In this document: piece by piece, positions 48,056-56,851 of the stretch | How positions within the stretch are numbered: position 1 is the first letter of the stretch | How the letters are laid out: every line of letters starts with the position of its first letter | NCBI RefSeq assembly: GCF_000807925.1 | Contig: NZ_JRVC01000003.1 | Location: 124,001-188,000, forward strand | Length of the DNA: 64,000 bases | Reading direction: 5' to 3' | Origin: Novosphingobium subterraneum | GTDB lineage: Bacteria > Pseudomonadota > Alphaproteobacteria > Sphingomonadales > Sphingomonadaceae | The notes under the pieces: generated by a model | The model's database searches: none | Told to the model about the DNA's origin: nothing | The model's input: only the letters and a program-made list of their open reading frames with translations | Program-made: the position numbers and the translations under genes

Positions 48056-49933
48056 CTATCTCAGGATGGTGCAGGGGCTCATCGCCTCTGCCAATTCGGC
48101 ATCGCTGAGGAATGGCGACAGGTCTTCAAGCGGCGGCGACACCATCGAGCCGTCGGCGAGGCGACGGCTGGAAAGCTTCGGTTCGAATTGCTGAGTCTTG
48201 TCGATCATCACTTCGCAGAGCTGTGGGCCGGGGGCGTCAAGCGTTGCACGAATGGCTGATGACAGCTCACCATCACGGCCCGCCTTGCGCGCGGGGATGC
48301 CGAAGCCTTCGGCCAGTCTGGCGAACTCGGGGAATGTCAGGCCGCTTTCGGGGCCACAGCCCACAGAAAAGCCGCTGAAGTGCGCGACCTGGGACTGGCG
48401 GATCGAATGGTAGCCGTCGTTATTGAGGACGAAGATCTTGATGGGCAGTTCTGCGCCGACGATCGTCTGCAATTCCTGCAGGTTCATCATGATCGATCCG
48501 TCGCCGGCCAGGCAGACGATCCGCTTGGGTGTTGCCCCCATGGTGGCCGAACCGAAGTATGCACCGATCGCTGCGGGCAGGTCGTATCCCATGCTGGCGC
48601 AGCCGGAGTTGGTGTAAAGCCGCTGACCCGCCTTGATCCGTGCCGCCTGGAATATCGTGACGCAGGCCGTACCGTCTCCGGTGACGATAATATCGCCTTC
48701 GTCCAGCTCCTCGAACAGGGCCTCTGCAAAGACGTAAGGGTTGATCGGTCCGGTTTCGGACCTCATCGTATCAAGAACGGCGGGGTAACGGGCGGACCGT
48801 TCGCGGCTGCGGGCGAGGTAGGCCGCTCTTTGGGCTTGGCCGGTCGGCGGGAGCGGGATGGTCTTAGCTGCTGAGAAGAACGCGCGCAGATCGGCGTGGA
48901 TCGGGCGGTGCAAACGCAGGGTCGGCTTGGCGAGCTCGGCGCTGTCGATGTCGACCATGGCGATGCGCGCGTTGCGGGCAAAGCTGCCGAAGTTGTAGCT
49001 GATCTGGCGGATGTTCAGCCGGCTGCCAAGCACCAGCACGTAGTCCGCCGCCTGAACCGCGAAGTTCCCGCCACGGTCACCCACGCTGCCGGGCCGCCCC
49101 ACATAAAGCGGGTGGGCGTCGGGCAAGGCATCGTGCGCATTCCAACCGGTCACGACCGGAGCACCGAGACGTTCGATGAATTCGAGAAACGCTGCGTGCG
49201 TGCCGGACAGTCGCACACCCGCGCCCACGAAGACAACCGGGCGTTCCGCTGCGGTGATTTCCGCCAGCAGTGCCCCGACTTCCGCTTCAAGATCAGCGCC
49301 TTCAAGCGCGCCGGCCTCTACTGTGGTGTTGATCGGCAGGTCGGCCATGTCGTCTTCGGACGCAGGATCATATGCTGCCAGCGCCTCGGGATCTACCGGG
49401 GCCGCCTGGACGTTGATCGGCACGTCGATCCACACCGGGCCTGGCCTGGCCCTGCGGGCGAGGTGAATGGCGCGTTCGACCACCCTGCGCGTGTCCTGCG
49501 GGTCCTGCAGCAGAACGGCATACTTGGTGATCGGGCGCGCCATCGCGACAATATCGACTTCCTGATCGCCAAGCTGGCGCAGGGGAATCTGCGGGTAGTT
49601 TCCTGCGATAGTCTCGCGCTTTACCTGCCCCGAAACGACGATCATCGGGATGGAATCGACATAGGCGCCATAGACGCCGTTAAGAGCGTTCACGCCGCCC
49701 GGCCCCGTCGTGACGTTGACCAGGGCCGGGCGTCCGGTCAGACGCCCGTAGCTTTCCGCGGCAATGGCGCAGGCCTGTTCGTGGTGGGAGAAGATCTTGC
49801 GGAGGCCTGCTTCCCGGCCGAACGCATCGTTCAGGTGCATGGCACCTCCGCCCGTCAGCATGAAGCAATCGCTGATGCCATGCTCGACGAGCAGACGCGC
49901 GATCAGGTCTGCAACACGAATAATCTGCGCCAT
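48056..49933 (-). CDS. ThDP-dependent ligase (acetolactate synthase-like), probable sugar C-branching enzyme
   Basis: 625 residues with three ALS-type domains. The ThDP-activating Glu52 is in SHHEQACAIAAESYGRLTG. A central Rossmann domain follows, then the ThDP-binding GDGSIMMNLQELQTI...LNNDGY motif. In Yersinia, YerE of this family decarboxylates pyruvate and adds the acyl anion to C4 of CDP-3,6-dideoxy-4-ketohexose. The DdhA/B/C genes upstream make exactly that class of acceptor. True acetolactate synthase for amino acid synthesis is unlikely because there is no ilvN partner and the context is polysaccharide. The start is 4 nt after the aldolase stop. Confidence 0.82.
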   Translation of the reverse strand: MAQIIRVADLIARLLVEHGISDCFMLTGGGAMHLNDAFGREAGLRKIFSHHEQACAIAAESYGRLTGRPALVNVTTGPGGVNALNGVYGAYVDSIPMIVVSGQVKRETIAGNYPQIPLRQLGDQEVDIVAMARPITKYAVLLQDPQDTRRVVERAIHLARRARPGPVWIDVPINVQAAPVDPEALAAYDPASEDDMADLPINTTVEAGALEGADLEAEVGALLAEITAAERPVVFVGAGVRLSGTHAAFLEFIERLGAPVVTGWNAHDALPDAHPLYVGRPGSVGDRGGNFAVQAADYVLVLGSRLNIRQISYNFGSFARNARIAMVDIDSAELAKPTLRLHRPIHADLRAFFSAAKTIPLPPTGQAQRAAYLARSRERSARYPAVLDTMRSETGPINPYVFAEALFEELDEGDIIVTGDGTACVTIFQAARIKAGQRLYTNSGCASMGYDLPAAIGAYFGSATMGATPKRIVCLAGDGSIMMNLQELQTIVGAELPIKIFVLNNDGYHSIRQSQVAHFSGFSVGCGPESGLTFPEFARLAEGFGIPARKAGRDGELSSAIRATLDAPGPQLCEVMIDKTQQFEPKLSSRRLADGSMVSPPLEDLSPFLSDAELAEAMSPCTILR

Positions 49934-49937
49934 GGGA

Positions 49938-50744
49938 TCAGGCTGCTTCCGCCGTGCGGGCAGAGACTTTCTGGCGGGCTTCCATCATTTCGATGCGAGC
50001 GGAATCTTCCTCGGCAATGCCGCGGTAGAAATCGCGCTTGTTCTTCAGCCAGAGCAGTTCGAACTCGATGGCGAGTTCCATGCCGGCCTGAGCGCGGCCA
50101 TCATCCGCAACGACTGAATCGAAGACCACCTTGCGAGTTTCGAAGCGATCAAGTCGGTGGCGGCGAGCGCCTGAGAGAAGCGGAATCGAATCTGGGCTGA
50201 CACCGCCGCCCACGACCAGTTCGACGCCGCGGATGCGAGCTTCCTGCGCCACGCGGTTCACGTAGGCAGTCATTTCCGGCGAATTGACGAAGCCGCGATC
50301 CTTGCCAAGTGAACCGGCAAAATCCACGCGGCCGAACACGAAGCCCACCTTGCCGGCCTGTGCGACGCTGCCGAGTTCCTCGAGATGCTCGAAGGTTGCC
50401 GCAGTTTCGACGTTGAACAGGAAGGACATGTCCTCCTGTTCCTTTGCCGGGAACACCTTGTTCTTGGCAGCGATGAACTTGCTGAGCGCGTAGGGCGTTT
50501 CGACCATCGGGGCGATGATCATGTCGACGCCGTACTGGCGGGCTTCGATCAGATCACGGATCGCCTCGCACCCGCCGATCTTCAGTGCCACCTTGAGCCC
50601 GGCGCGGCGCGCCAGTTCGAGCAGGCGAAGAAATTCGTCAGATCGTGTGCCTTCTGCTTCGAATTCCGCCTTGACCGCAACGAAACCGAGATCTTTCCGT
50701 CCCTTTTCGAGAATGGCAAGCATCTGTTTTTCGTAAGTATTCAT
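49938..50744 (-). CDS. HpcH/HpaI-type aldolase (citrate lyase beta family)
   Basis: 268 residues. TIM-barrel segments LKVALKIGGCEAIRDLIEA, YGVDMIIAPMVETPYAL, MSFLFNVETAATFEHLEE (metal-ligand Glu) and VGFVFGRVDFAGSLGK (metal-ligand Asp) match the phosphoenolpyruvate/pyruvate-binding class II aldolases. Relatives condense pyruvate enolate with aldehydes to 4-hydroxy-2-oxo acids. The Arg that binds pyruvate in HpaI is not obvious; Lys in ALKIGG is in that region. Its place between DdhC and the ThDP enzyme suggests it makes the 2-oxo acid donor for C-branching. AGGA precedes ATG. Confidence 0.82.
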   Translation of the reverse strand: MNTYEKQMLAILEKGRKDLGFVAVKAEFEAEGTRSDEFLRLLELARRAGLKVALKIGGCEAIRDLIEARQYGVDMIIAPMVETPYALSKFIAAKNKVFPAKEQEDMSFLFNVETAATFEHLEELGSVAQAGKVGFVFGRVDFAGSLGKDRGFVNSPEMTAYVNRVAQEARIRGVELVVGGGVSPDSIPLLSGARRHRLDRFETRKVVFDSVVADDGRAQAGMELAIEFELLWLKNKRDFYRGIAEEDSARIEMMEARQKVSARTAEAA

Positions 50745-50773
50745 CTTGTCATCCTGTCCTTTGAACCAACAGA

Positions 50774-52141
50774 TCAGCGCTTGCCATTGACGAAATTGGC
50801 GAGCATTTCGACGCTGTAGGAAAGATGGTCTTCGGTAAGACCCGGATAGAGACCAAGCCAGAAGGTGTTGGTCGTCACGAGATCGGCGTTGGCAAGGTCG
50901 CCAACGACACGAACATTGCGCCCCTTCATGTAGGGCTGATGCAGCAGGTTGCCGCCAAACAGCAGACGCGTACCGACCTGCTTGTCATTGAGGTACTGAA
51001 CGAGTTCTTCGCGATTCAGGCCGCTTTCGGGGCGGATCGTCAGCGGGAAGCCAAACCAGCTCGGCTTGCTGCGCGGGGTGGCCTCGGGCAGGATGAACAC
51101 ATCCTCGAGCGGGCGCATCAGTTCGATCAGCTTGGCGAAATTGCGACCGCGCGCGGCAATGAACTCATCGACCTGCGCAAGCTGGGCGAGGCCCACGGCG
51201 GCCTGCATGTCGGTGATCTTCAGGTTGTAGCCGACATGGCCGTACGTGTACTTGTGGTCATAGCCATGCGGCAGTGTGCCGAGGCGGCGGGCAAAGCGCT
51301 TGCCGCAGGTGTTGTCCTGTCCGGGCGCACACCAGCAATCCCGGCCCCAGTCACGGATGGATTCGACCACGCGCTTGAGCCGTGGTTTGTCGGTGAACAC
51401 GGCGCCGCCTTCGCCCATGGTGATGTGGTGGGCGGGGTAGAACGACAGCGTGCCGAGATGGCCAAAGGTGCCGACGGGCTTGTCGTCATAAGTGGCGCCG
51501 AGCGCGTCGCAGGTGTCCTCGACCACCCAGAGATTGTACTTCTCGGCAACGCGCATGACTTCGGCGAGGTCGAACGGGTTGCCCAGCGTATGGGCGATCA
51601 TGATCGCACGGGTCTTTTCCGAAACCGCCGCCTCGATCATTTCCGGCTTGATGTTGTAGGTCGGGATGTCGACGTCGACGAACACCGGGACAAGGCCGTA
51701 CTGCAACGACGGATTGACCGTGGTAGGGAACCCGGTGGCCACGGTGATGACCTCGTCACCGGCCTTCAGCGCTTCGCTGCGATGGTAGTGCGAAGTCAGC
51801 GCGGCAAGGGCGAGAAGGTTGGCTGACGAGCCGGAATTGGTGGTGAGCGCGTGTGCCACGCCCATGCGCTTTGCCAGCTGCTCTTCGAACAGCGCGTTGT
51901 AGCGCCCCGTGGTCAGCCACATGTCAAGGCTGGCGTCGACCAGGTTGCGCATCTCGCTTTCGCCCACGACCTTGCCGGAGACCGGCACAGGGCTCTGCCC
52001 CGGTACGAAGGGGCGCGGTGCGTGGAAGCGGCGAGCATACTCGCCTGAGAGACTGACGATCAGTTCGCGCAGTTCAGCTTCGCCCGCATGGGCAGCCACG
52101 GCCTGAACGTCGGCAGCGCGAGGAAGGGTGTCGGTTGTCAT
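50774..52141 (-). CDS. ddhC: CDP-6-deoxy-4-keto-D-glucose 3-dehydrase (E1, PMP and 2Fe-2S enzyme)
   Basis: 455 residues from ATG 52141, one nt after the ddhB stop. An aspartate-aminotransferase fold in which the PLP-anchoring Lys is replaced by His238 ([16 protein letters not shown]), the hallmark of the C3-dehydrase. The cluster motif Cys-X57-Cys-X1-Cys-X7-Cys is exact: Cys211, Cys269, Cys271, Cys279. The enzyme removes the C3 hydroxyl to give CDP-3,6-dideoxy-4-keto sugars with reductase E3 (DdhD). No ddhD is present in the window, so that function must come from elsewhere. Confident assignment. Confidence 0.95.
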   Translation of the reverse strand: MTTDTLPRAADVQAVAAHAGEAELRELIVSLSGEYARRFHAPRPFVPGQSPVPVSGKVVGESEMRNLVDASLDMWLTTGRYNALFEEQLAKRMGVAHALTTNSGSSANLLALAALTSHYHRSEALKAGDEVITVATGFPTTVNPSLQYGLVPVFVDVDIPTYNIKPEMIEAAVSEKTRAIMIAHTLGNPFDLAEVMRVAEKYNLWVVEDTCDALGATYDDKPVGTFGHLGTLSFYPAHHITMGEGGAVFTDKPRLKRVVESIRDWGRDCWCAPGQDNTCGKRFARRLGTLPHGYDHKYTYGHVGYNLKITDMQAAVGLAQLAQVDEFIAARGRNFAKLIELMRPLEDVFILPEATPRSKPSWFGFPLTIRPESGLNREELVQYLNDKQVGTRLLFGGNLLHQPYMKGRNVRVVGDLANADLVTTNTFWLGLYPGLTEDHLSYSVEMLANFVNGKR

Positions 52142-52142
52142 G

Positions 52143-53234
52143 TCATGCACTGCCTGATTGGAATTGCTGGAATTTTTCACGGTATTCGGCGAGCTGGCGG
52201 AGGGAGGTGGCCCTTGCGCAGGCGCCGCGATCCACGGTCTGGTGCCACGAGACGATGCGCCGCAGAGCTTCGTCGAGACCCCAGGTCGGTCGCCAGCCCA
52301 GGACGCTGCGCGCTTTTGCGCAATCGAGCCTGAGATTGTGCGCCTCGTGGCGATCGGCTGCAGTCCCTGGACTGTCCCAGCCGGACACGCCCCAAGCTTC
52401 GGTCATCCTGTCGGCAATCCAGTCAACCGGGCGGGTGTCGTCATCGGCGGGACCGAAGTTCCAGCCTTCGGCTGCCCAGGACTTCCCTGAAGCGAGTGCC
52501 TCGGCAATCATCAGGTAACCGCCCAAGGCCTCAAGGACGTGTTGCCAGGGACGGATCGCGCGGGGATTTCGGATCAGCGGGCGCTCGCCAGCGATCAACG
52601 CGCGGACGATATCCGGGATCAGGCGGTCGCGTGCCCAGTCCCCCCCGCCGATGACGTTGCCGGCGCGGACCGAGGCAAGGCCCGCCGCGCCTTCGGCCGA
52701 GAAGAAGCTGCGGCGATAGGCCGATATCACGATCTCGGCCGCACCCTTGCTGGCGGAATAGGGATCGTGCCCACCCATCGGATCGTTCTCGCGATAGGGC
52801 CAGAGCCATTCGCGATTCTCGTAGGCCTTGTCCGACGTGATGCACACGATCGCGCGGAGTGACTTTGCCTGTCGACACGCCTCGAGCATGTGCACCGTGC
52901 CCTGGACATTCGTCGCGAACGTCTCGACCGGGGTTTCGTAGGACAGGCGGACGAGCGGTTGCGCGGCCATGTGGAACACGACTTCCGGATCGCATCGTTC
53001 GACCGCGGCGACGCACGTGGGCAAATCGCGGATGTCGCCCTCGATATGGTCAACAATCGCATCGATTTGTGCCTGCCGGAACAGGCTCGTCTCTTCGGCG
53101 GCAAGTGAAAGACCGGTGACCTTTGCCCCCATCTGCTTGAGCCAGAGAGATAGCCAGCTGTCCTTGAAGCCGGTGTGGCCGGTAAGCAGGACCCGGCGTC
53201 CTGCCCAGAAGGTGGGATCGTGCAGATAAGTCAT
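52143..53234 (-). CDS. ddhB: CDP-glucose 4,6-dehydratase
   Basis: 363 residues from ATG 53234, two nt after the ddhA stop; an in-frame start at 53252 would overlap ddhA. Extended SDR with nucleotide loop GHTGFKDSW (residues 19-27), where most relatives have GFKGSW, so the third Gly of GxxGxxG is Asp. Catalytic Tyr/Lys are in YSASKGAAE, and ITSDKAYEN supplies the Thr/Ser-Asp motif. It converts CDP-D-glucose to CDP-4-keto-6-deoxy-D-glucose. The C-terminal [18 protein letters not shown] is typical of the family. Confidence 0.92.
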   Translation of the reverse strand: MTYLHDPTFWAGRRVLLTGHTGFKDSWLSLWLKQMGAKVTGLSLAAEETSLFRQAQIDAIVDHIEGDIRDLPTCVAAVERCDPEVVFHMAAQPLVRLSYETPVETFATNVQGTVHMLEACRQAKSLRAIVCITSDKAYENREWLWPYRENDPMGGHDPYSASKGAAEIVISAYRRSFFSAEGAAGLASVRAGNVIGGGDWARDRLIPDIVRALIAGERPLIRNPRAIRPWQHVLEALGGYLMIAEALASGKSWAAEGWNFGPADDDTRPVDWIADRMTEAWGVSGWDSPGTAADRHEAHNLRLDCAKARSVLGWRPTWGLDEALRRIVSWHQTVDRGACARATSLRQLAEYREKFQQFQSGSA

Positions 53235-53236
53235 GC

Positions 53237-54007
53237 TCACCAGCACTTCCACGGCGCAGAACCTTCGGCCCAGAGGCGATCGAGCAATTGCTTGTCGCGC
53301 AGCGTGTCCATGGGTTGCCAGAACCCGCTGTGGCGGAAGGCGACGAGTTCGCCCTGCCGGGCCAGCGTTTCAAGCGGGCCGCTTTCCCAGATCGTGCCAG
53401 CGCAGGGGATCAGATCGATCACAGACGGATCGAGGACGAAGAATCCGCCGTTGATCAGCCCGCCATCCCCAGCGGGCTTTTCCTTGAAGTCGACAACCTT
53501 GTCGCCATCGAATTCCAGCGCGCCGAACCGTCCGGGAGGGGCGACGGCTGCGATGGTCGCCTTGCGTCCATGAGCGCGGTGAAATGCGAGTTCGGCGGTC
53601 ACGTCGATATCGGCAACGCCATCGCCATAAGTGAAGCAGAATGGCTCATCATCGAGATGGGAGCGGACTGCGCGCAGCCGTCCACCGGTCTGCGCTTCGG
53701 CACCGGTTTCGACCAGGGTGACTTTCCAAGGCTCACACTTGGCCTGGTGCACTTCCATTGCGTTGCGTGACAGATCGATTGTCACATCGGCCGAATGCAG
53801 AAAGTAATTCGCGAAGAACTCCTTGATGACGTATCCCTTGTAACCCAGGCATATCACGAAATCAGTCACGCCGTGGGCGGCATATATTTTCATGATATGC
53901 CATATTATCGGAAATCCGCCGACTTCGACCATTGGCTTTGGGCGAACAGACGTTTCTTCACCGAGGCGAGTCCCTAGACCGCCTGCCAGAATGACCGCTT
54001 TGGTCAA
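53237..54007 (-). CDS. ddhA: Glucose-1-phosphate cytidylyltransferase
   Basis: 256 residues from TTG 54007; the family starts directly before [13 protein letters not shown], and GGGG lies 10 nt upstream. An ATG at 54055 is in frame but would add 16 atypical residues over a probable promoter. Signature loop [22 protein letters not shown], then [13 protein letters not shown] (metal Asp) and [11 protein letters not shown]. It makes CDP-glucose from CTP and glucose 1-phosphate, the first step of CDP-3,6-dideoxyhexose synthesis. First of the ddhABC set and probably of the sugar-synthesis transcript. Confidence 0.93.
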   Translation of the reverse strand: MTKAVILAGGLGTRLGEETSVRPKPMVEVGGFPIIWHIMKIYAAHGVTDFVICLGYKGYVIKEFFANYFLHSADVTIDLSRNAMEVHQAKCEPWKVTLVETGAEAQTGGRLRAVRSHLDDEPFCFTYGDGVADIDVTAELAFHRAHGRKATIAAVAPPGRFGALEFDGDKVVDFKEKPAGDGGLINGGFFVLDPSVIDLIPCAGTIWESGPLETLARQGELVAFRHSGFWQPMDTLRDKQLLDRLWAEGSAPWKCW

Positions 54008-54023
54008 AGTATACCCCAGAATG

Positions 54024-54051
54024 ATTGTATGATATAGGAGCGTCGCCCCAA
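54024..54051 (-). promoter_or_regulatory. Candidate promoter upstream of ddhA
   Basis: On the minus strand TTGGGG (54046-54051), 16-nt spacer, TACAAT (54024-54029). It sits in an unusually AT-rich ~130-nt stretch between ddhA and the membrane GT gene. It would give a very short leader before the TTG start. Confidence 0.3.
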
Positions 54052-54133
54052 CCACTCCTCATTATTACTTAGGTTTGCCAAAAGCGCGGCAATTCGCGTC
54101 CATTATGGAGAAGAAGCGAAAAGTTACCTTCAT

Positions 54134-55750
54134 TTAGAAGCTAATAATGCGGACGACCGGTCCGCTTCTTGGCGCATTTTCTTGCGGGCGAAGCACGACC
54201 CGCTCCTGTCCCTGTTGCAGGAGCGTCTGGTACATTCGCAGTTCGCCGGCGAAGCGATCGCTTTCGGCTGCGTAGCGATCATACTGGGCAATGATCGCAT
54301 AATCGGCCGTGCAGGAACTGGCGCGTTCAGGGGCAAGTGTGCCGTAATCGACGATGGCTCTTGATCCCCGTGCGGCCTCGATTGTGGCGTAATCGATCTT
54401 GCCCGCAAGCATGGCTTTGGCGTCCACGCAACCCGCATCGCCCATCGGAAACAGGATGCGCCATGGTGCGGCCTGCAGATCGAAGGCAAACTGTTCGATA
54501 AGCACCGTGGAGCCGGGGGGAATGTTGCCCAGTGCCCAGGCAGATGCGGCTTGGCGCGTATCCTCGGCCCGCGCCTCGGTGCGATCGAGTGCGGCTGCGG
54601 CCAATGGAGCGGCGACCCCTGTAAGAATGACGGGAAGAGCCAGTCTTTGGGCCCGGAATCCAAGCGAAGCGACCCGGCTTGCAACCCGGCTTGCCGCAGC
54701 ACCGAGGGCAATTGCCATGAGAGGCAGCAGCGGCAGGGCCCAGCGGTCCCACACCAGATGCTGAGCCGCAAGTACCATGATAAAGCCCAGCAGCACCGGC
54801 AGCAGTATTCTTGCCGCAAACCCATGCCGCGCGATCAACCACAATCCCCAGATTGCGAGCAGGCTTCCCGACAGGCCGAGGCCGTTCAAGACCGGACCCT
54901 GCCCGTACCACACCAGATTCTGCCAAGGGGAGCCACCGGTTGCGCCGAGATGATGGGCCTGTGCCTCGCCCTGCAGGTTCCGCCACAGCGTTTCATGATC
55001 CAGCACAAGGTAGGGGGAGATCAGCAGCAGCAGTGCGAGAGTCAGCGCGCCGAACGCCGCGACCCTTGCGAGGCTCTCGCGAAAGGAAGCCTCACCTTTG
55101 CTCCATCGATTCAGCAGGACCGCGATCATCGGCAAGGCACCCAGTGCAAACGGCCACTTGGTGGCGACGGCCAGGGCCAGCCAGACCGCCGCCCATACGA
55201 AGCGGCTGTTCGAGGGCTCGCGCGCATGGCGTGCCGTGGCGATCAGGCAGGCAAGCAGAAAGCTTGTCGCCATTATGTCTGATCTGATGACTTGCGCCCA
55301 GGTCACTGCCAAGGGGCTGACCGCAAGGACCAATCCCGCGCCCAGTGCTACCTTTCGATCGAGAAGTTCGTCGGCGAGGCGCATGGTCAGCCAGACGCTG
55401 AGCACTCCGAACGCGGCCATGACTATGCGTCCCGGCAGGATCACCAATGTCGGATCGGCAAAGACCGCGTCGGCAAAGGCCGTGGGCGATGCGAAGTGGC
55501 CGGTGACGTAGCCCACGCCGAAGACGATGAGGTCTACCAGCGCGAGAACGTACATGGTCGTTGTGGCGGGGTGGCCGAACCATCCGGGATTGAGCGTGCC
55601 GGTGCGCAGCATGCGGATGGCGCCCATTTCGAACATCAGTTCGTCAGGATCATTGAGCGCGGGCAGGCCGAAATCGATGTGCCGCAGGCGCAAGGCTGCG
55701 GCCAGAACCAGAACGGCCATCATGGCGATCTTCAACCTGATACTGGTCAT
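54134..55750 (-). CDS. Polytopic glycosyltransferase (GT39/ArnT-like)
   Basis: 538 residues with about ten to twelve membrane helices. The first periplasmic loop carries the acidic motif region LPALNDPDELMFEMGA (Asp-Glu as in PMT/ArnT-type GT-C enzymes) and VIRSDIMATSFLLACL resembles the second conserved loop. A soluble periplasmic C-terminal domain of ~150 residues starts near RTEARAEDTRQAASAW. GT-C enzymes transfer sugars from polyprenyl phosphates on the periplasmic side. It lies 126 nt upstream of ddhA on the same strand and may act on the same glycan. Confidence 0.75.
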   Translation of the reverse strand: MTSIRLKIAMMAVLVLAAALRLRHIDFGLPALNDPDELMFEMGAIRMLRTGTLNPGWFGHPATTTMYVLALVDLIVFGVGYVTGHFASPTAFADAVFADPTLVILPGRIVMAAFGVLSVWLTMRLADELLDRKVALGAGLVLAVSPLAVTWAQVIRSDIMATSFLLACLIATARHAREPSNSRFVWAAVWLALAVATKWPFALGALPMIAVLLNRWSKGEASFRESLARVAAFGALTLALLLLISPYLVLDHETLWRNLQGEAQAHHLGATGGSPWQNLVWYGQGPVLNGLGLSGSLLAIWGLWLIARHGFAARILLPVLLGFIMVLAAQHLVWDRWALPLLPLMAIALGAAASRVASRVASLGFRAQRLALPVILTGVAAPLAAAALDRTEARAEDTRQAASAWALGNIPPGSTVLIEQFAFDLQAAPWRILFPMGDAGCVDAKAMLAGKIDYATIEAARGSRAIVDYGTLAPERASSCTADYAIIAQYDRYAAESDRFAGELRMYQTLLQQGQERVVLRPQENAPRSGPVVRIISF

Positions 55751-55981
55751 TCGCAGGTCTGATCAGCCGTATGCGGTGCCGCAAGCGTGGAGTCCGGGTG
55801 CGGCATGTTTATCAGTCGGTCCTTGTCTGTCCTCGCCATTCTGCCAACGTCTTTCCGGAAGAAGGCGCGGCGGGGAATGACGGCGAGCTTCAAGGCACCC
55901 TAGAGCCTGTCGTCGCAATAGTCCGCGTCGGGCCGCTCCATTTTGGATTCACTTTCGATAAGTCGAGGTGCGGCCCGACCG

Positions 55982-56695
55982 TCAGAACGGGATCTCCGCG
56001 CCATCCCAGGCGATCAACCTGCCGGATTGCGCAGTCGTCAGGCCGTCGATCACGTCGAGCAGATGCCGCGCCGACCGCTCAGTCGTGAACAGCTTTTCTG
56101 CCGGAACGCCACGCTGGAACGGGCGGGACAGGGGTGTGTCAACCGTGCCGGGATGCAGCGTGACCGCCACGGCCTGCGGGTGCGTGCGGGCGAGTTCGAC
56201 CGCCAGGTTCCTGACCAGCATGTTCAGCGCCGCTTTGGAAGAACGGTAGGAATGCCAGCCGCCGAGGCGATTGTCGCTGATCGAGCCGACCCGGGCGGAG
56301 ATGGCGGCAAAGACGGCAGGGCGGTCCTTGGGCAGCAGGGGCAGGGTGTGGCGGGCGATGAGGGCAGGGCCGATGGTATTGATGGCGTATAGCTCGGCCA
56401 TCGCGCCCGCATCGAGTGCGCGCCATGACTTTTCGGGGCCTTCGCCGTTTTCGCGAACCAGACGGCCGGTCGCCACGATCACAAGGTCGAGCGGCGTGCC
56501 GATCGCTTCGCAGGCCGCGGAGATCGAGCTTTCCTCGAGCAGGTCGAAGCGGTGGGCCACGACCTTGCCATGGCCCGCGCCGCCGCTGCGCGACAGGGCG
56601 TGGACTGCTTGCACGTCTTCACGCGCGGCGAGGAGAGCGGTCAGGGCGGCGCCGATGCCGCCGCTCGCACCGAATACGGCGCAACGTTTCATCAT
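55982..56695 (-). CDS. Short-chain dehydrogenase/reductase
   Basis: 237 residues from ATG 56695 (MMKRCAVFGASGGIG); another ATG follows at 56692 and two precede at 56701 and 56704. GASGGIG is the cofactor loop, VIVATGRL replaces the usual NNAG, the catalytic Ser is in ISARVGS and Tyr/Lys in WHSYRSSKAA. Similar single-domain SDRs are often annotated as CsgA-type or cell-cell-signalling oxidoreductases. The gene stands alone, divergent from telA. Substrate unknown. Confidence 0.83.
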   Translation of the reverse strand: MMKRCAVFGASGGIGAALTALLAAREDVQAVHALSRSGGAGHGKVVAHRFDLLEESSISAACEAIGTPLDLVIVATGRLVRENGEGPEKSWRALDAGAMAELYAINTIGPALIARHTLPLLPKDRPAVFAAISARVGSISDNRLGGWHSYRSSKAALNMLVRNLAVELARTHPQAVAVTLHPGTVDTPLSRPFQRGVPAEKLFTTERSARHLLDVIDGLTTAQSGRLIAWDGAEIPF

Positions 56696-56851
56696 GGTCA
56701 TCATGCCGTTGATGGACCTGTGGCAACGCTCCGTCGATATGACCCAAGGCATGGCGCTGTGTTGCGAGTATAAGACAGCTTGCGCGCAGCCGCGCGACAT
56801 ACCATGTTGCCAATGATACCAATGCCAAAGATACCGTTGCCAAAGTTACCG

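Noticed and set aside
48056..49933. Assignment of the ThDP enzyme as acetolactate synthase of branched-chain amino acid synthesis
   Set aside because: No small regulatory subunit or ilvC follows, and it is embedded between sugar-nucleotide genes with 3-4 nt spacing.
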